Shown: piece after piece, positions 48,501-55,541 of the stretch | Numbering within the stretch: position 1 is the stretch's first letter | Layout: each line of letters opens with the position of its first letter | Source: Pseudomonadales bacterium | Lineage (GTDB): Bacteria; Pseudomonadota; Gammaproteobacteria; Pseudomonadales; Azotimanducaceae | Direction: 5' to 3' | NCBI GenBank assembly: GCA_023300545.1 | Contig: JALZVT010000098.1 | Location: forward strand, 1 to 64,000 | DNA length: 64,000 nucleotides | Position numbers and translations under genes: made by a program | Notes under the pieces: model-generated | Databases searched by the model: none | Told to the model about the DNA's origin: nothing | The model's input: only the letters and a program-made list of their open reading frames with translations

Positions 48501-50256
48501 CGAGAATCGTCGACGTGTGGTCTATGTAGGTTCCAACGACGGCATGCTGCACGCGTTTGACGCCGGCTTCGAGGAACAGACTCCAATCGATAACGGGACC
48601 GGTAACGAACTGTTTGCCTTTGTGCCCAACAAGCTCATCGATTCCAGTCAACGCTTTAGCAATGACCTGGATCAGCTGACGTCGTTGGTCTACAGCCACA
48701 GATTCTTCGTGGATTTAACGCCTACCGTCGACGATGCGTTTATTAAGCCGAACGGTGCTGGCGCCCAAACGTGGCGAACGCTGCTCGTGGGAGGATTGCG
48801 AGGTGGTGGTAAAGGCTACTTTGCCATGGATATCACTGATCCAGATGTCATTGCGACCAGCGAAGCTAACGGGGCGCGATCGGTACTTTGGGAATTCACC
48901 GACGCTGACGATACCTATCCGGTTGATCTCTCAGGTGCTCCTGAAGGCGGCTCGGTTGGGGCAATCACTGACGCGGATGGCTTGCCGATTACAGATCTGG
49001 GCTACAGCTATTCTGAAGCGCGTATCGCCATGACCAACGTGGATGGTACTGGTAGCCCGAGTAACAAGAAATGGGCTGTTATATTTGGCAATGGCTACAA
49101 CTCGACGTCGGGTATTGCCAAGCTATTTGTACTGTTTGTTGATGACGGTACGAACGGCTGGCAAAGCGGTGATTTTGTGAAGGTGAATACGGGGCGTGGC
49201 GTTATTTCAACGAACCCTAGCAATCCGGCACTTCAGGATCCTGCAGCGGGCATTCCAAACGGTCTTGGTCAGCCCACGTTGATTGATACGAACCTTGATG
49301 GTGTTGTTGATGTTGCCTATGCGGGCGACTTGCAAGGCAATCTGTATCGCTTTGAGATTGGCGATGCGGATCCAAGTAACTGGCAGGCAGTCAAGCTGTT
49401 TACCGCGACCTTTGATGGCACAACAGCGACTCGACAGCGTATTACAACCGCGCCTACAGTAACCAAGCACCCAACAGCCGAAGGTTTTATCGTTACCTTT
49501 GGTACTGGCAGCTTCATTACTGAAGAAGATGGAGTGTCGACTGATATTCAATCTGTATATGGCATCTGGGATCGGTTTGAATCGAGCCCAGTGACGAGTG
49601 ACCCTTCGACCAAGAATACTTTGCTGGTAGAGCAGAGCATTACCAATCTGGCTGATGAGAATGGTCTTAACTCACAGCTACGTATCATGAGCCGGCACGA
49701 GGTGGGTTATGTGCCTGGTAATACGGCGACGTCTAACTATGGTTGGTTTATTGATCTCGATCCGGTTCGCCCGACTGATACTATTCAAGGCAACGCGAAT
49801 ACGGATACCGGAGGTCTTGCGCCACCCAACGCTCAATACCCTGGCGAGCGTGCGATTCGCCGAATTGTGAGACGTGGTTCTGCGTTGGTGCTTACCACCG
49901 TGATTCCACGTGACGCCAATAGCTGTTTCCGGGCACCCCCCGGTGCCCTCTGGTTTGTTGACACCTTAACCGGTGGTGACCCTGGTCGGCCGATCATCGA
50001 TTTGGACAATGACGGAGTTATTGATAGCAACGACCTCATCACTATTGATGGTGAGCAATACGCTGCGGGTATTCTCTTTGATGCAGGGGTTGGTGAAGGT
50101 TCTCTGGTAGATCCATCGGTACTGCTTGGTGATGGCAACAACGATTTTCTAATTATCAACAAATCACATGGTGAAGATCCACAGATCATACGCATCATCA
50201 AAGACGGCAATAATAAAACCGGACGATTGTCCTGGTGGGAGTTAACCAATGAGTAA
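42592..50256 (+). CDS. pilY1: Giant PilY1 tip adhesin with Ig/cadherin-like repeats
   Basis: A 2,554-residue protein, about twice the usual PilY1 length. Signal peptide about 1-27. Residues 28-1248 form roughly twelve Ig/cadherin-like modules. A Pro-rich hinge follows (1249-1262). The von Willebrand A domain begins near 1280 with a MIDAS DxSxS at 1287-1291. The C-terminal PilY1 beta-propeller starts near 1975 (VVYVGSNDGMLHAFDAG). It holds calcium loops DTNLDGVVD (2232-2240) and DLDNDGVIDSND (2470-2481). RGD occurs at 1914-1916 inside a conserved PilY1 block. PilY1 is carried at the pilus tip with the minor pilins and acts in adhesion, surface sensing and control of retraction. ATG 42592 has AGGAG nine bases upstream; an upstream in-frame ATG lacks one. 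Confidence 0.93.
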   Translation: MNSLLKRRAFCIVAMLIVALSTPVSATVPVYNGAIPSIEFPEDTGVNFNVSPAFSGPSLIRYRFSAVSGPITVSQNGGPFGPFTVFGVTDGFGPFSFVIRAEDFFNGGDFIDVTVTGEVQAVLDAPQLDASLIDASIIEDSGFLPDVDLNNHFSDVDGDVLAFTIDSQSNSGLVNASIVGDLLRITTLPNETGNNTIGICADDGTGTEPACDDLVITVIEVNDPPILIGSLGSITVEEDAPGLVTVDLAAVFSDADDTLNYTLLPTPTGIVDAVTSGDELQLTLVPNASGTVTILVTAADSSFAEISDTLTVNVTPVADAPQVDVELGSRVVAEDQQAIPSVELNDHFSDVDGDVLTYTLTATPPGVINATIGGSTLSFSTIADVVGTTSIEVIASDGTGSVSSILSLEVQEANDPPVKVGSVGTITIDEDQTSVLPTFDLSTIYTDVDGPSLVFTVVSVSPSGVVNASITGTSILSFSNIQDQFGLATVNIAVSDGFSSGPAETVNVVVNPTNDAPVALGPVAPVFLVEDSGTTTAISLEPAFEDVDGDTLSYSIVSVSPANIISAGITGSSLQLTTQQDQFGVATIVIEAIDGGVISASTTLTVTITAQEDAPVVVLPIPDETILEDGTIAFRDLNTVFLDPDGDALTYTITSIVPADIVSADVNSGELRLLPIADANGVVTVTVVAQDPVGNAASDTFVISITPVNDAPIVIEPAPVTLEEDTGGTQTADATDWFEDVDLPDDTLGFTIVSITGDPVFAAGSVAITGAGLLSYTLEPNQSGFSDITVEVTDTGGETAQTTFRVIVNPVNDPPFEIAPLPTQIAPEDSGAPTFSLSGVFGDDDIGFTGDILTFTVTGGASSPLGEFSISGDNLVLSQLVHENGTAIVEVTATDSAGATATSLVTVEITPVNDAPFANSLPPGLLQIDEDAPSAGYPVGGLEAYFDDVDLLREGDSFSFSLAGGASSPLFDSISIAGNQLILEPANNAVGLHSVQVVATDASGLSSPPVNVPLEVLLVIAIAVDDVFTIEEGETDPDLQLIDVLANDTLGDNPTLITVAGIDLDLGASGNFEGASESTPTSIRNSFGIDIVEPNGVISIEAGGTILRYTPKDNYNGSDFFTYTIRDGDGDVSTGRVNVTITSDNDAPESSVVPVFNMVQAGTLEVLAEGGLLDSAFDPENDQLEVIYLTTPDALSTASFTPNADGSFQFTPIPGFNGDLSFTIKYRESATALNLESPEVTVTIRVSPIPPPPGAPPADEVEFDLNLSNVPLEDAISTEANVLIVMDDSGSMDWDMMTTQSGGVILLQNSDGVRTVRYRSQRYYYIYDLPTHIFNGLVAPVQASIDALAGPGGDFFGEEHGVWRLRNAQFSTTYYDPTIEYLPWRGLDRNNVDFANVNPAAAPLDPFDNTNQTIDLTATHSWNSFNVPLFRNNGNGRRTVANNNIYLPYYWTTTATGRPLATSQKTKITIRDPGTYPGGIARLDCAQSDGNPLDCSLTEELQNFANWFSYYRTREYSAKAALGRAVADTSNLRMGYAVLNDSNDRLAIRSLNSSFRNGHKSDLLTQIYTTTSGGGTPLRRALARAGRHFECLSGDSFGSTSSSVPGSPACPVLPLPEGQCQNNFTLLFSDGGWNGSTSDIDVSARQNTDSTASGSGAQNTIFDGGVFADNVTGTLADVAMHFYERDLHPSLTDGVPTNARDVSLAPAGSFLSDDELMHQHMKTYTVGFGVFGNFDIADLPNTGVNPDTGEPVINFTQAFNWGNPFSSTAAKIDDMLHAALNGRGQFLQATNPVLLAQAFQQAFDEFSGGSVSVSAVAFGSTRLREGTVEYRGFFNLKFNSGDLEAIELLDPATGQTPLNPLVWSAATQIDGIDPNTRNIFTFDRTIQSGIPFRHGALNADQQTMLSALEVNYLRGDQSFEEPTGPFRSRETILGDIVNSGPRAVGRPQGIRRDRAPFPLDQLYSDFRASYENRRRVVYVGSNDGMLHAFDAGFEEQTPIDNGTGNELFAFVPNKLIDSSQRFSNDLDQLTSLVYSHRFFVDLTPTVDDAFIKPNGAGAQTWRTLLVGGLRGGGKGYFAMDITDPDVIATSEANGARSVLWEFTDADDTYPVDLSGAPEGGSVGAITDADGLPITDLGYSYSEARIAMTNVDGTGSPSNKKWAVIFGNGYNSTSGIAKLFVLFVDDGTNGWQSGDFVKVNTGRGVISTNPSNPALQDPAAGIPNGLGQPTLIDTNLDGVVDVAYAGDLQGNLYRFEIGDADPSNWQAVKLFTATFDGTTATRQRITTAPTVTKHPTAEGFIVTFGTGSFITEEDGVSTDIQSVYGIWDRFESSPVTSDPSTKNTLLVEQSITNLADENGLNSQLRIMSRHEVGYVPGNTATSNYGWFIDLDPVRPTDTIQGNANTDTGGLAPPNAQYPGERAIRRIVRRGSALVLTTVIPRDANSCFRAPPGALWFVDTLTGGDPGRPIIDLDNDGVIDSNDLITIDGEQYAAGILFDAGVGEGSLVDPSVLLGDGNNDFLIINKSHGEDPQIIRIIKDGNNKTGRLSWWELTNE
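42673..46335 (+). repeat. About twelve tandem Ig/cadherin-like modules in PilY1
   Basis: Module boundaries carry N/E-D-x-P signatures at residues 124, 222, 318, 414, 514, 612, 709, 812 and 913, then 1025 and 1144. Spacing is 96-103 residues for eight consecutive modules, rising to 112-120 for the last ones. Most modules contain an acidic loop such as FSDVDGDVL, FEDVDGDTL or FLDPDGDAL, which resembles the calcium-binding turn of cadherin and RTX-adhesin modules. The module at 1025-1144 (VLANDTLGDN, YTPKDNYNGSDFFTYTIRDG) belongs to the tandem-95/VCBS type. Confidence 0.85.
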
Positions 50257-50641
50257 CTACTCTAAGAACCTGTTACAGGCGTGCGAGCGGGCGTTTAGCC
50301 TGGCTAAAGGTTTGCTTGTGTTGGCATGTGCTCTGAGTGCGCCGTTTGCGCTGGCAAACAACGAGCTTGAACTGATCCCCGATGAGGGTGTTATTCAAGA
50401 AATCTCGCTTGCAGAAAGCAAGGTGATTATCAGCGGCTATGAATATCGAGTGGTGCCCCATGCTGATGTGAAGGTCAGAGGCAACGCGTCATCGATTGCG
50501 GGATTGGTAGTGGGCATGAAAGTCAGCTTTCAGTATGAGGAATTTGTAGGCTTTAAGGCTGAACTATCAGCCGTTAGTGAAGGCTTTGTGATTCATCAGC
50601 TGGAACAGATGCCGGATAACGTTGAACTACTCCTGCACTAG
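50249..50641 (+). CDS. Small exported protein after pilY1 (PilY2 position)
   Basis: A 130-residue protein with a signal peptide ending near residue 36 (ACALSAPFALA) and a beta-rich mature part (GVIQEISLAESKVIISGYEY, GLVVGMKVSFQYEE). It overlaps the pilY1 end by 8 bases, so it is coupled to it. Its place matches PilY2 of Pseudomonas, whose role in pilus biogenesis is poorly defined. Homology to PilY2 cannot be proven by eye. Confidence 0.7.
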   Translation: MSNYSKNLLQACERAFSLAKGLLVLACALSAPFALANNELELIPDEGVIQEISLAESKVIISGYEYRVVPHADVKVRGNASSIAGLVVGMKVSFQYEEFVGFKAELSAVSEGFVIHQLEQMPDNVELLLH

Positions 50642-50669
50642 ACTTTTCATTAAGGCATAGCGCTAAGGC

Positions 50670-50691
50670 CTAGCCGCCGTCCGGCGGCTAG
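50670..50691. terminator. Perfect hairpin between convergent pilus genes
   Basis: CTAGCCGCCG (50670-50679) and CGGCGGCTAG (50682-50691) form a perfect 10-bp inverted repeat around TC, and it includes the fimT stop codon. No T-run follows on either strand, so termination would be weak or Rho-assisted. It separates the plus-strand pilin operon from the minus-strand fimT-pilR-pilS genes. Confidence 0.45.
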
Positions 50692-51242
50692 TTACAACGA
50701 ATGGCCTGGCCTTGGGCATCCTCTCGCACGCCGTCGCCGTCGCGATCTCGTGCATAGCGCACGCGACCTTGCGCGTTCAAAATAGCTTGCCGGGCATAGC
50801 GTTCATCGCCGTTAGTCGGGCAATACAGAAAGCTGCCGTTTTGCCAGTTAGTCAGCCCACTGGCATTAATCGACAGCGATTTTTTGTTTCGAAACGAGCG
50901 CCATGTGAATTTACCCCCTTCAGCGGCCGGGCCAAATTCTTTGACTATCTGGTCGGGTCCGTCCATTCGGCCGTTTTTGTTTTGGTCAGTAAAGGCAAAA
51001 CTTCCGAGGTGCCAGGTATCGCGCTTGCCGCAAGCAGGCGCCCGACCAGGGCATAGCGTTACAGGCCGGCGAGTGGTGATCGCGGCGCTACGGGTGAATT
51101 GAACTTGGCCGACGATTGAGTTGATGGCAGCCGTTGCACGAGAATCACGCACCAATCCGATAAGAGAGGGTAGTGCGAGAGTTGTCATGAGTGTTGCGAT
51201 TACCAGCGTAATCAGCAGTTCCAGCAGCGTCATTCCTTGCAT
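50688..51242 (-). CDS. fimT: Prepilin-like protein FimT
   Basis: A GspH/FimT family protein of about 184 residues. Cleavage is probably at MQG/MTLLELLITLVIATLMT (Glu at +5). It continues GLVRDSRATAAINSIVGQVQ and the family block FTDQNKNGRMDGPDQ, an acidic calcium-loop-like turn. A second DRDGDGVRED is near the C-terminus. ATG 51242 gives a very short leader; an in-frame TTG at 51323 adds 27 residues and overlaps pilR. There is no clear Shine-Dalgarno for either. It is the second FimT/GspH-type protein of the window. FimT has been linked to DNA binding in natural transformation. Confidence 0.85.
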   Translation of the reverse strand: MQGMTLLELLITLVIATLMTTLALPSLIGLVRDSRATAAINSIVGQVQFTRSAAITTRRPVTLCPGRAPACGKRDTWHLGSFAFTDQNKNGRMDGPDQIVKEFGPAAEGGKFTWRSFRNKKSLSINASGLTNWQNGSFLYCPTNGDERYARQAILNAQGRVRYARDRDGDGVREDAQGQAIRCN

Positions 51243-51309
51243 GAAATGACTGTGGAGTAGAAGAGCCAAGAAGGTTAGCGACAATGGCGGGGGTGGGCGT
51301 AGTTTTTGG

Positions 51310-52707
51310 CTATTCCATCTCAAGCTTTTTCAGTCGATAGCGTAACGCTCGGAACGTTATGCCAAGGTCTTTGGCTGCGGCCGTTTTGTTCCAACGATTA
51401 TTTTCCAGCGCCTGAGTGATGAGCGTGCGCTCGACATTCTCCAAAAAATCTTCTAACGATTCGTTTGGGCCAAGCCCCGCGGGCAGCGCCGTGGCTGTGC
51501 TTTTGACGGGTGTATCGTCCGGTTCCGGTTCGGTGGTGGTATTTCTAGCCCCTACGTCATTGGTTGTCGCTGCTGACAAATTTAAATCAGTGGGCGTTAT
51601 TTGATTGTCTTCGCACAGCGTAAAGGCGCGTTCGAGCAAATTTTCTAGCTCTCGAACGTTACCCGGAAAGTCGTAGTTGCTGAGGGCTTGTAGGGCGGCC
51701 TGACTCAGGCGTGGCTTCGGGGCGTCGTAGTCTTTCGCAAGTCGATTCAAAATTAGGTCTGCGAGTTCGGCAACGTCACCGTTGCGTTCGCGCAGCGGGG
51801 GCATATCAAGATTGATGACGTTCAGTCGGTAGTAAAGATCTTGGCGGAAATTGCCGTCATCTACCTCATGGCTCAGGTCTTTGTGAGTCGCAGACAAAAT
51901 ACGCACGTTGATATCTGTTTCAGTTTGGGCGCCAACCGGTCGCACGGCCTTTTCTTGAATGGCCCGCAACAGTTTTACCTGCATCGACAGCGGCAAGTCA
52001 GCGACCTCATCCAGAAACAGCGTGCCGCCCGCAGCCGCTTCGAACAGGCCTTGCTTGTCAGCAACAGCTCCGGTAAAGCTGCCTTTCATGTGACCAAAAA
52101 ACTCGCTTTCCATGAGTTCGGACGGAATAGCGCCGCAGTTAACCGGGATAAAAGGACCTTCAACGCGCGGCCCTTGTTCATGAATCAAGCGTGCGGCCAC
52201 TTCTTTGCCTGAGCCGGATTCGCCACTGATATAAATGGGCGCCTGACTTCGGGCCAGCTTGGCAATCTGCAGGCGGAGGGTTTCCATGACCGGTGATTCG
52301 CCGATGAGCCGTGTCGCACCAGGGGCGGCAGGCAGGCCGCTATCGAGGCGCAATGCGGTGTCAACAAGGCCGCGTAACTGGGCGATGTCGATCGGCTTTT
52401 GGAGAAAATCGAAGGCACCGTACTTGAGTGCAGAGATTGCGGTTTCCATTGACCCAAACGCGGTGATCATAGCCACGGGCACATTCGGGTAGTGTTCGCC
52501 AATCAGTTCAACCAGTTCCAGACCGTTGCCATCAGGCAAATTCATGTCCGTCAAACACAGATCAAAGGCGTGCTCGGCAAGCTTGGCCTTTGCAGTAGTG
52601 ACGTCTGGTGCTGCCACCGTTTCCAGTCCCATGCGACCTAGCGTGATTTCCAGCAGTTCGCGGATATCAGGTTCGTCATCGACGATTAGGGCAAGTTTTT
52701 GGGTCAT
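51310..52707 (-). CDS. pilR: Sigma-54 response regulator PilR
   Basis: A 465-residue NtrC-type activator. Receiver domain with Asp54, AAA+ domain with Walker A GESGSGKE (162-169), the sigma-54-contacting loop as GSFTGA (209-214, a Ser for Ala variant of GAFTGA), Walker B GGTLFLDEVADLP, and a Fis-type helix-turn-helix (NKTAAAKDLGITFRALRYRL). PilR activates pilin transcription with RpoN. It lies 14 bases after pilS. I see no convincing -24/-12 site near the pilin genes here, so the target pilA promoter is probably elsewhere. Confidence 0.94.
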   Translation of the reverse strand: MTQKLALIVDDEPDIRELLEITLGRMGLETVAAPDVTTAKAKLAEHAFDLCLTDMNLPDGNGLELVELIGEHYPNVPVAMITAFGSMETAISALKYGAFDFLQKPIDIAQLRGLVDTALRLDSGLPAAPGATRLIGESPVMETLRLQIAKLARSQAPIYISGESGSGKEVAARLIHEQGPRVEGPFIPVNCGAIPSELMESEFFGHMKGSFTGAVADKQGLFEAAAGGTLFLDEVADLPLSMQVKLLRAIQEKAVRPVGAQTETDINVRILSATHKDLSHEVDDGNFRQDLYYRLNVINLDMPPLRERNGDVAELADLILNRLAKDYDAPKPRLSQAALQALSNYDFPGNVRELENLLERAFTLCEDNQITPTDLNLSAATTNDVGARNTTTEPEPDDTPVKSTATALPAGLGPNESLEDFLENVERTLITQALENNRWNKTAAAKDLGITFRALRYRLKKLEME

Positions 52708-52721
52708 GGGTTGTCCAGTCC

Positions 52722-54386
52722 TCAGACGGTAATGCGATCAGGGTGGGCGAAGGTAATTCGGAAGCAGGCACCTGCGTCTGGCACAGCAACATAGCTTAGT
52801 CTGGCCTGGTTGGCTTCGCACATTTCACGAGCAATATAGAGCCCGAGTCCAGTACCTGTGTGTTCGGTCGTGAAAAAAGGTTCAAACAGGGTAGCGCGAT
52901 CTTTTTCCGGAACGCCCGGCCCATGATCTAGCACGTTCAGGTAAGGGCGGTCTGTGGTGGCATCAATGCCACCCTGCAAAATCAGTTCTAGTTTGTCAGT
53001 GTGTGCCAGTGAGTACCGCAGACCGTTTTGTGCAAGGTTGGTAAGCACCTGCAACAGCTGCGACCGATCCATACGTACTGTAGCGTCAGTTGGGCGCATG
53101 CTGATGGTGATTTTTGCATGCTCCAGCTCGGCAACACAGAACTGCGTCACAAAGTCGTCAAGCAGAGTAGTGAGCTGCAGGCGAGTAGGGTTGGGCGCTT
53201 TACGGCGAGACAGCTCGAGAATGTTCTCGATGACGTTGTTCATTCGTTTGCTGTGATTGTTAATGATGTCGATCAATCGCGTGTCACCATGATCGATATG
53301 CTCGGATTCATTCAACAGCTGTGCTGCGTGCGCGATAGCTCCTAACGGATTGCGAATTTCATGGGCGATGCTGGCAGATAAGCGTCCAAGAGCGGCCAGT
53401 TTTAACTGCTGCGCTTGCTGTTGAATCTCGCCGGTATCCTCGATGAATACAATCACATCGCCATCCGGTTCTTTAGCGCGTACGGCTGAAAAGTTGGTGC
53501 GAATTTCGAGAGTCTCGCCAGTGACCTGGAAGGGGCGAGCGCGGTAGTTGGTGTTATCGCGCCATTCATTTATGTGTTTAATGACGGACGCTGGCAGCTG
53601 TTGTTTTACCACTGGCCTCTGTGCGTCGTTGTCTTCCTCTGCGCTGGCACTCCCACCCATACCCAGCAGGGAATAAGCCGACTGGTTTCCCATACGCACG
53701 GCGTTGTCGTCGCCCACAACCAAAATGCCGGTCCGCATCCGCTGGATGATACGTCGGTTTACCCGCTCCAGATCGGCAAGCTCGGCTGCCTGAGTAAGAG
53801 AGACTAGTTCGGACTCCCTTAGCCGGCGAGAGATCGAATGAATGGCGATGGCGACAGTGAAAAACAGAACACCAAACACACCGGCCTGAAACACGCCGTC
53901 GAAAGAAGCGTTGCGTTCAAAGGCGAGGAAGCTCTCTTCGTAAAGTAGTACAAGACTTGCGAGCGCTGCCAAGAAAATACTAACGCGTGACGCAGCCAAA
54001 ATGGCGCCGGATGCCACTGCAACAAGAATGAGAGGAGCGAGTCCACTGTCGATGCCGCCGCTTAGATAGGTTAGCCAGGAGATAACCAGGCAGTCGAAGC
54101 CGACGATCAGAGCGCTCACCCGGCTGCTGGCGAGCAGCTTGCGTGGCAGAAAGTTAACCGCGATAAGGATTAACAGGTTTGTTAAGGCATAGATTTGGAC
54201 CGCGATGGAAAAGGTTTCGGGGGCGGCCTGGCCGAGGCGAGTTAACTCGCCACCTTGACTGAACAGTAACAGCAGGGTGGCAGAAATCAGGAGTCGGTAG
54301 AGCGCAAAAATGCGCAGCAGCCCAACGGTTTGACGGTCGCTGCTTTGGCGTACTTCTTCTCCGAAGGCGGGAACAGGGCGAGTCAC
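52722..54386 (-). CDS. pilS: Sensor histidine kinase PilS
   Basis: A 554-residue kinase with six hydrophobic helices in residues about 22-185 (little periplasmic loop, as in PilS), a PAS-like domain (about 205-325), HisKA with His342 in SIAHEIRNP and an HATPase domain (NLAQNGLRYS, DHGPGVPEKDR, GTGLGLYIARE). PilS senses pilin within the membrane and phosphorylates PilR. GTG start, six bases after the bamD stop, so the genes are tightly linked. Confidence 0.93.
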   Translation of the reverse strand: MTRPVPAFGEEVRQSSDRQTVGLLRIFALYRLLISATLLLLFSQGGELTRLGQAAPETFSIAVQIYALTNLLILIAVNFLPRKLLASSRVSALIVGFDCLVISWLTYLSGGIDSGLAPLILVAVASGAILAASRVSIFLAALASLVLLYEESFLAFERNASFDGVFQAGVFGVLFFTVAIAIHSISRRLRESELVSLTQAAELADLERVNRRIIQRMRTGILVVGDDNAVRMGNQSAYSLLGMGGSASAEEDNDAQRPVVKQQLPASVIKHINEWRDNTNYRARPFQVTGETLEIRTNFSAVRAKEPDGDVIVFIEDTGEIQQQAQQLKLAALGRLSASIAHEIRNPLGAIAHAAQLLNESEHIDHGDTRLIDIINNHSKRMNNVIENILELSRRKAPNPTRLQLTTLLDDFVTQFCVAELEHAKITISMRPTDATVRMDRSQLLQVLTNLAQNGLRYSLAHTDKLELILQGGIDATTDRPYLNVLDHGPGVPEKDRATLFEPFFTTEHTGTGLGLYIAREMCEANQARLSYVAVPDAGACFRITFAHPDRITV

Positions 54387-54392
54387 TGCCGG

Positions 54393-55412
54393 TTAATTGC
54401 CGCCTGCAGTGCCTGCAGCCTGAACGTCTGCGCCCACGTTCTTAATTTGGAGCGGTGGAGGAACTGCCGGTCGGTCGAGTAAGCCGTAGCTGATCAGGTT
54501 GACCCAAGAGCGTTCGCGGTTGCTGACGCTCTTGGCAAACACCAGATTGCCGTTTTTATCGAAGCCGTCGTAGTCGGGGAAGTTCAGGCGCAGTACCCGA
54601 GCCATGTCGTTTGCCGACTCTTTCAAACCCAGTTGGTAGCTTGACTCGATACCAATGGCGAGGGCGTCTGAGACGGCTGCGCAGGTTGGGAAGTTTTCAA
54701 CAACGTAGCGCGCACGATTAGCCGCCGCAACATAGGCCCCGCGAGTCATGTAATAGGCCGCAATGTTGACCTCACTTTTTGCCAGAATCTCGCGCAAATA
54801 AATCATACGCTGACGGGCATCGGGCGCGTAGGTGCTGTTGGGGTAGCGCTTGAGCATGTCGTTGAACACATTGAACGCTTCGCGCGCTCCTGAAATATCG
54901 CGCTTTGATTGGTCGGTGCCGACAAATCGGTCGAGGAAACCGGCATTGCGTTTGTAGGCAGCAAGACCGTTCATGTAGTAGGCGTAATCAACGTCTTGGT
55001 GTTGGGGATGGAGGCGAATAAAGCGCCGAGCGGCTGATTGGGTTGCCTCTAGCTCATAGGCTTGGAAGCGCGCATAGATAAGCTCGAGCTGGGCTTGTTC
55101 TGCATAACGACCAAAAGGAAAGCGGGCCTCCAGCGTTTCTAGGTGAGCAATGGCGTTGGTGTAGTTGCTGGCCCGCAGGCTCTTTTGGGCATTGTTGTAG
55201 ACGATGCTTTCATTGGAGAGCTCGTCCCGTTCGGGCGCGCTGTTGCCGCCGCCAGACAGGCATCCGCTTAGCAATAATGCCGTACCAAGCACCGAAACAA
55301 GCCCAATAACTCGCTTGCTCAAAGAGCGCGGCAAGCAGGTCTGTACTGACGCTTGAGCGGCGGCATTAAGCCCTTGGATCTGTCTGCGCATCTCGATATG
55401 AGTTTTCGCCAT
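54393..55412 (-). CDS. bamD: Outer-membrane assembly lipoprotein BamD
   Basis: An essential BAM-complex lipoprotein with TPR repeats. The lipobox LLLSGC precedes the mature protein, then YNNAQKSLRASNYTNAIAHL, FPFGRYAEQAQLELIYARFQ, and YYMNGLAAYKRN, FLDRFVGTDQSKRD: the five-TPR BamD/ComL pattern. Start is uncertain. ATG 55412 gives 339 residues with Cys at 51. A longer ATG at 55490 and a shorter ATG at 55391 are possible. Any of these gives an unusually long n-region. It is divergent from rluD, the standard arrangement. Confidence 0.92.
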   Translation of the reverse strand: MAKTHIEMRRQIQGLNAAAQASVQTCLPRSLSKRVIGLVSVLGTALLLSGCLSGGGNSAPERDELSNESIVYNNAQKSLRASNYTNAIAHLETLEARFPFGRYAEQAQLELIYARFQAYELEATQSAARRFIRLHPQHQDVDYAYYMNGLAAYKRNAGFLDRFVGTDQSKRDISGAREAFNVFNDMLKRYPNSTYAPDARQRMIYLREILAKSEVNIAAYYMTRGAYVAAANRARYVVENFPTCAAVSDALAIGIESSYQLGLKESANDMARVLRLNFPDYDGFDKNGNLVFAKSVSNRERSWVNLISYGLLDRPAVPPPLQIKNVGADVQAAGTAGGN

Positions 55413-55541
55413 GGCAATGTGTTTCTCCGTGTATCCTGCCGGTAGCAGGGAGAGTAGTGGTGGAGTTGGGCGCATCTTAGCACCGAGCACCGGCCACCTC
55501 TATTGCAGGTTTTCGACCTAACAATTGCCTAGAGACACTCA

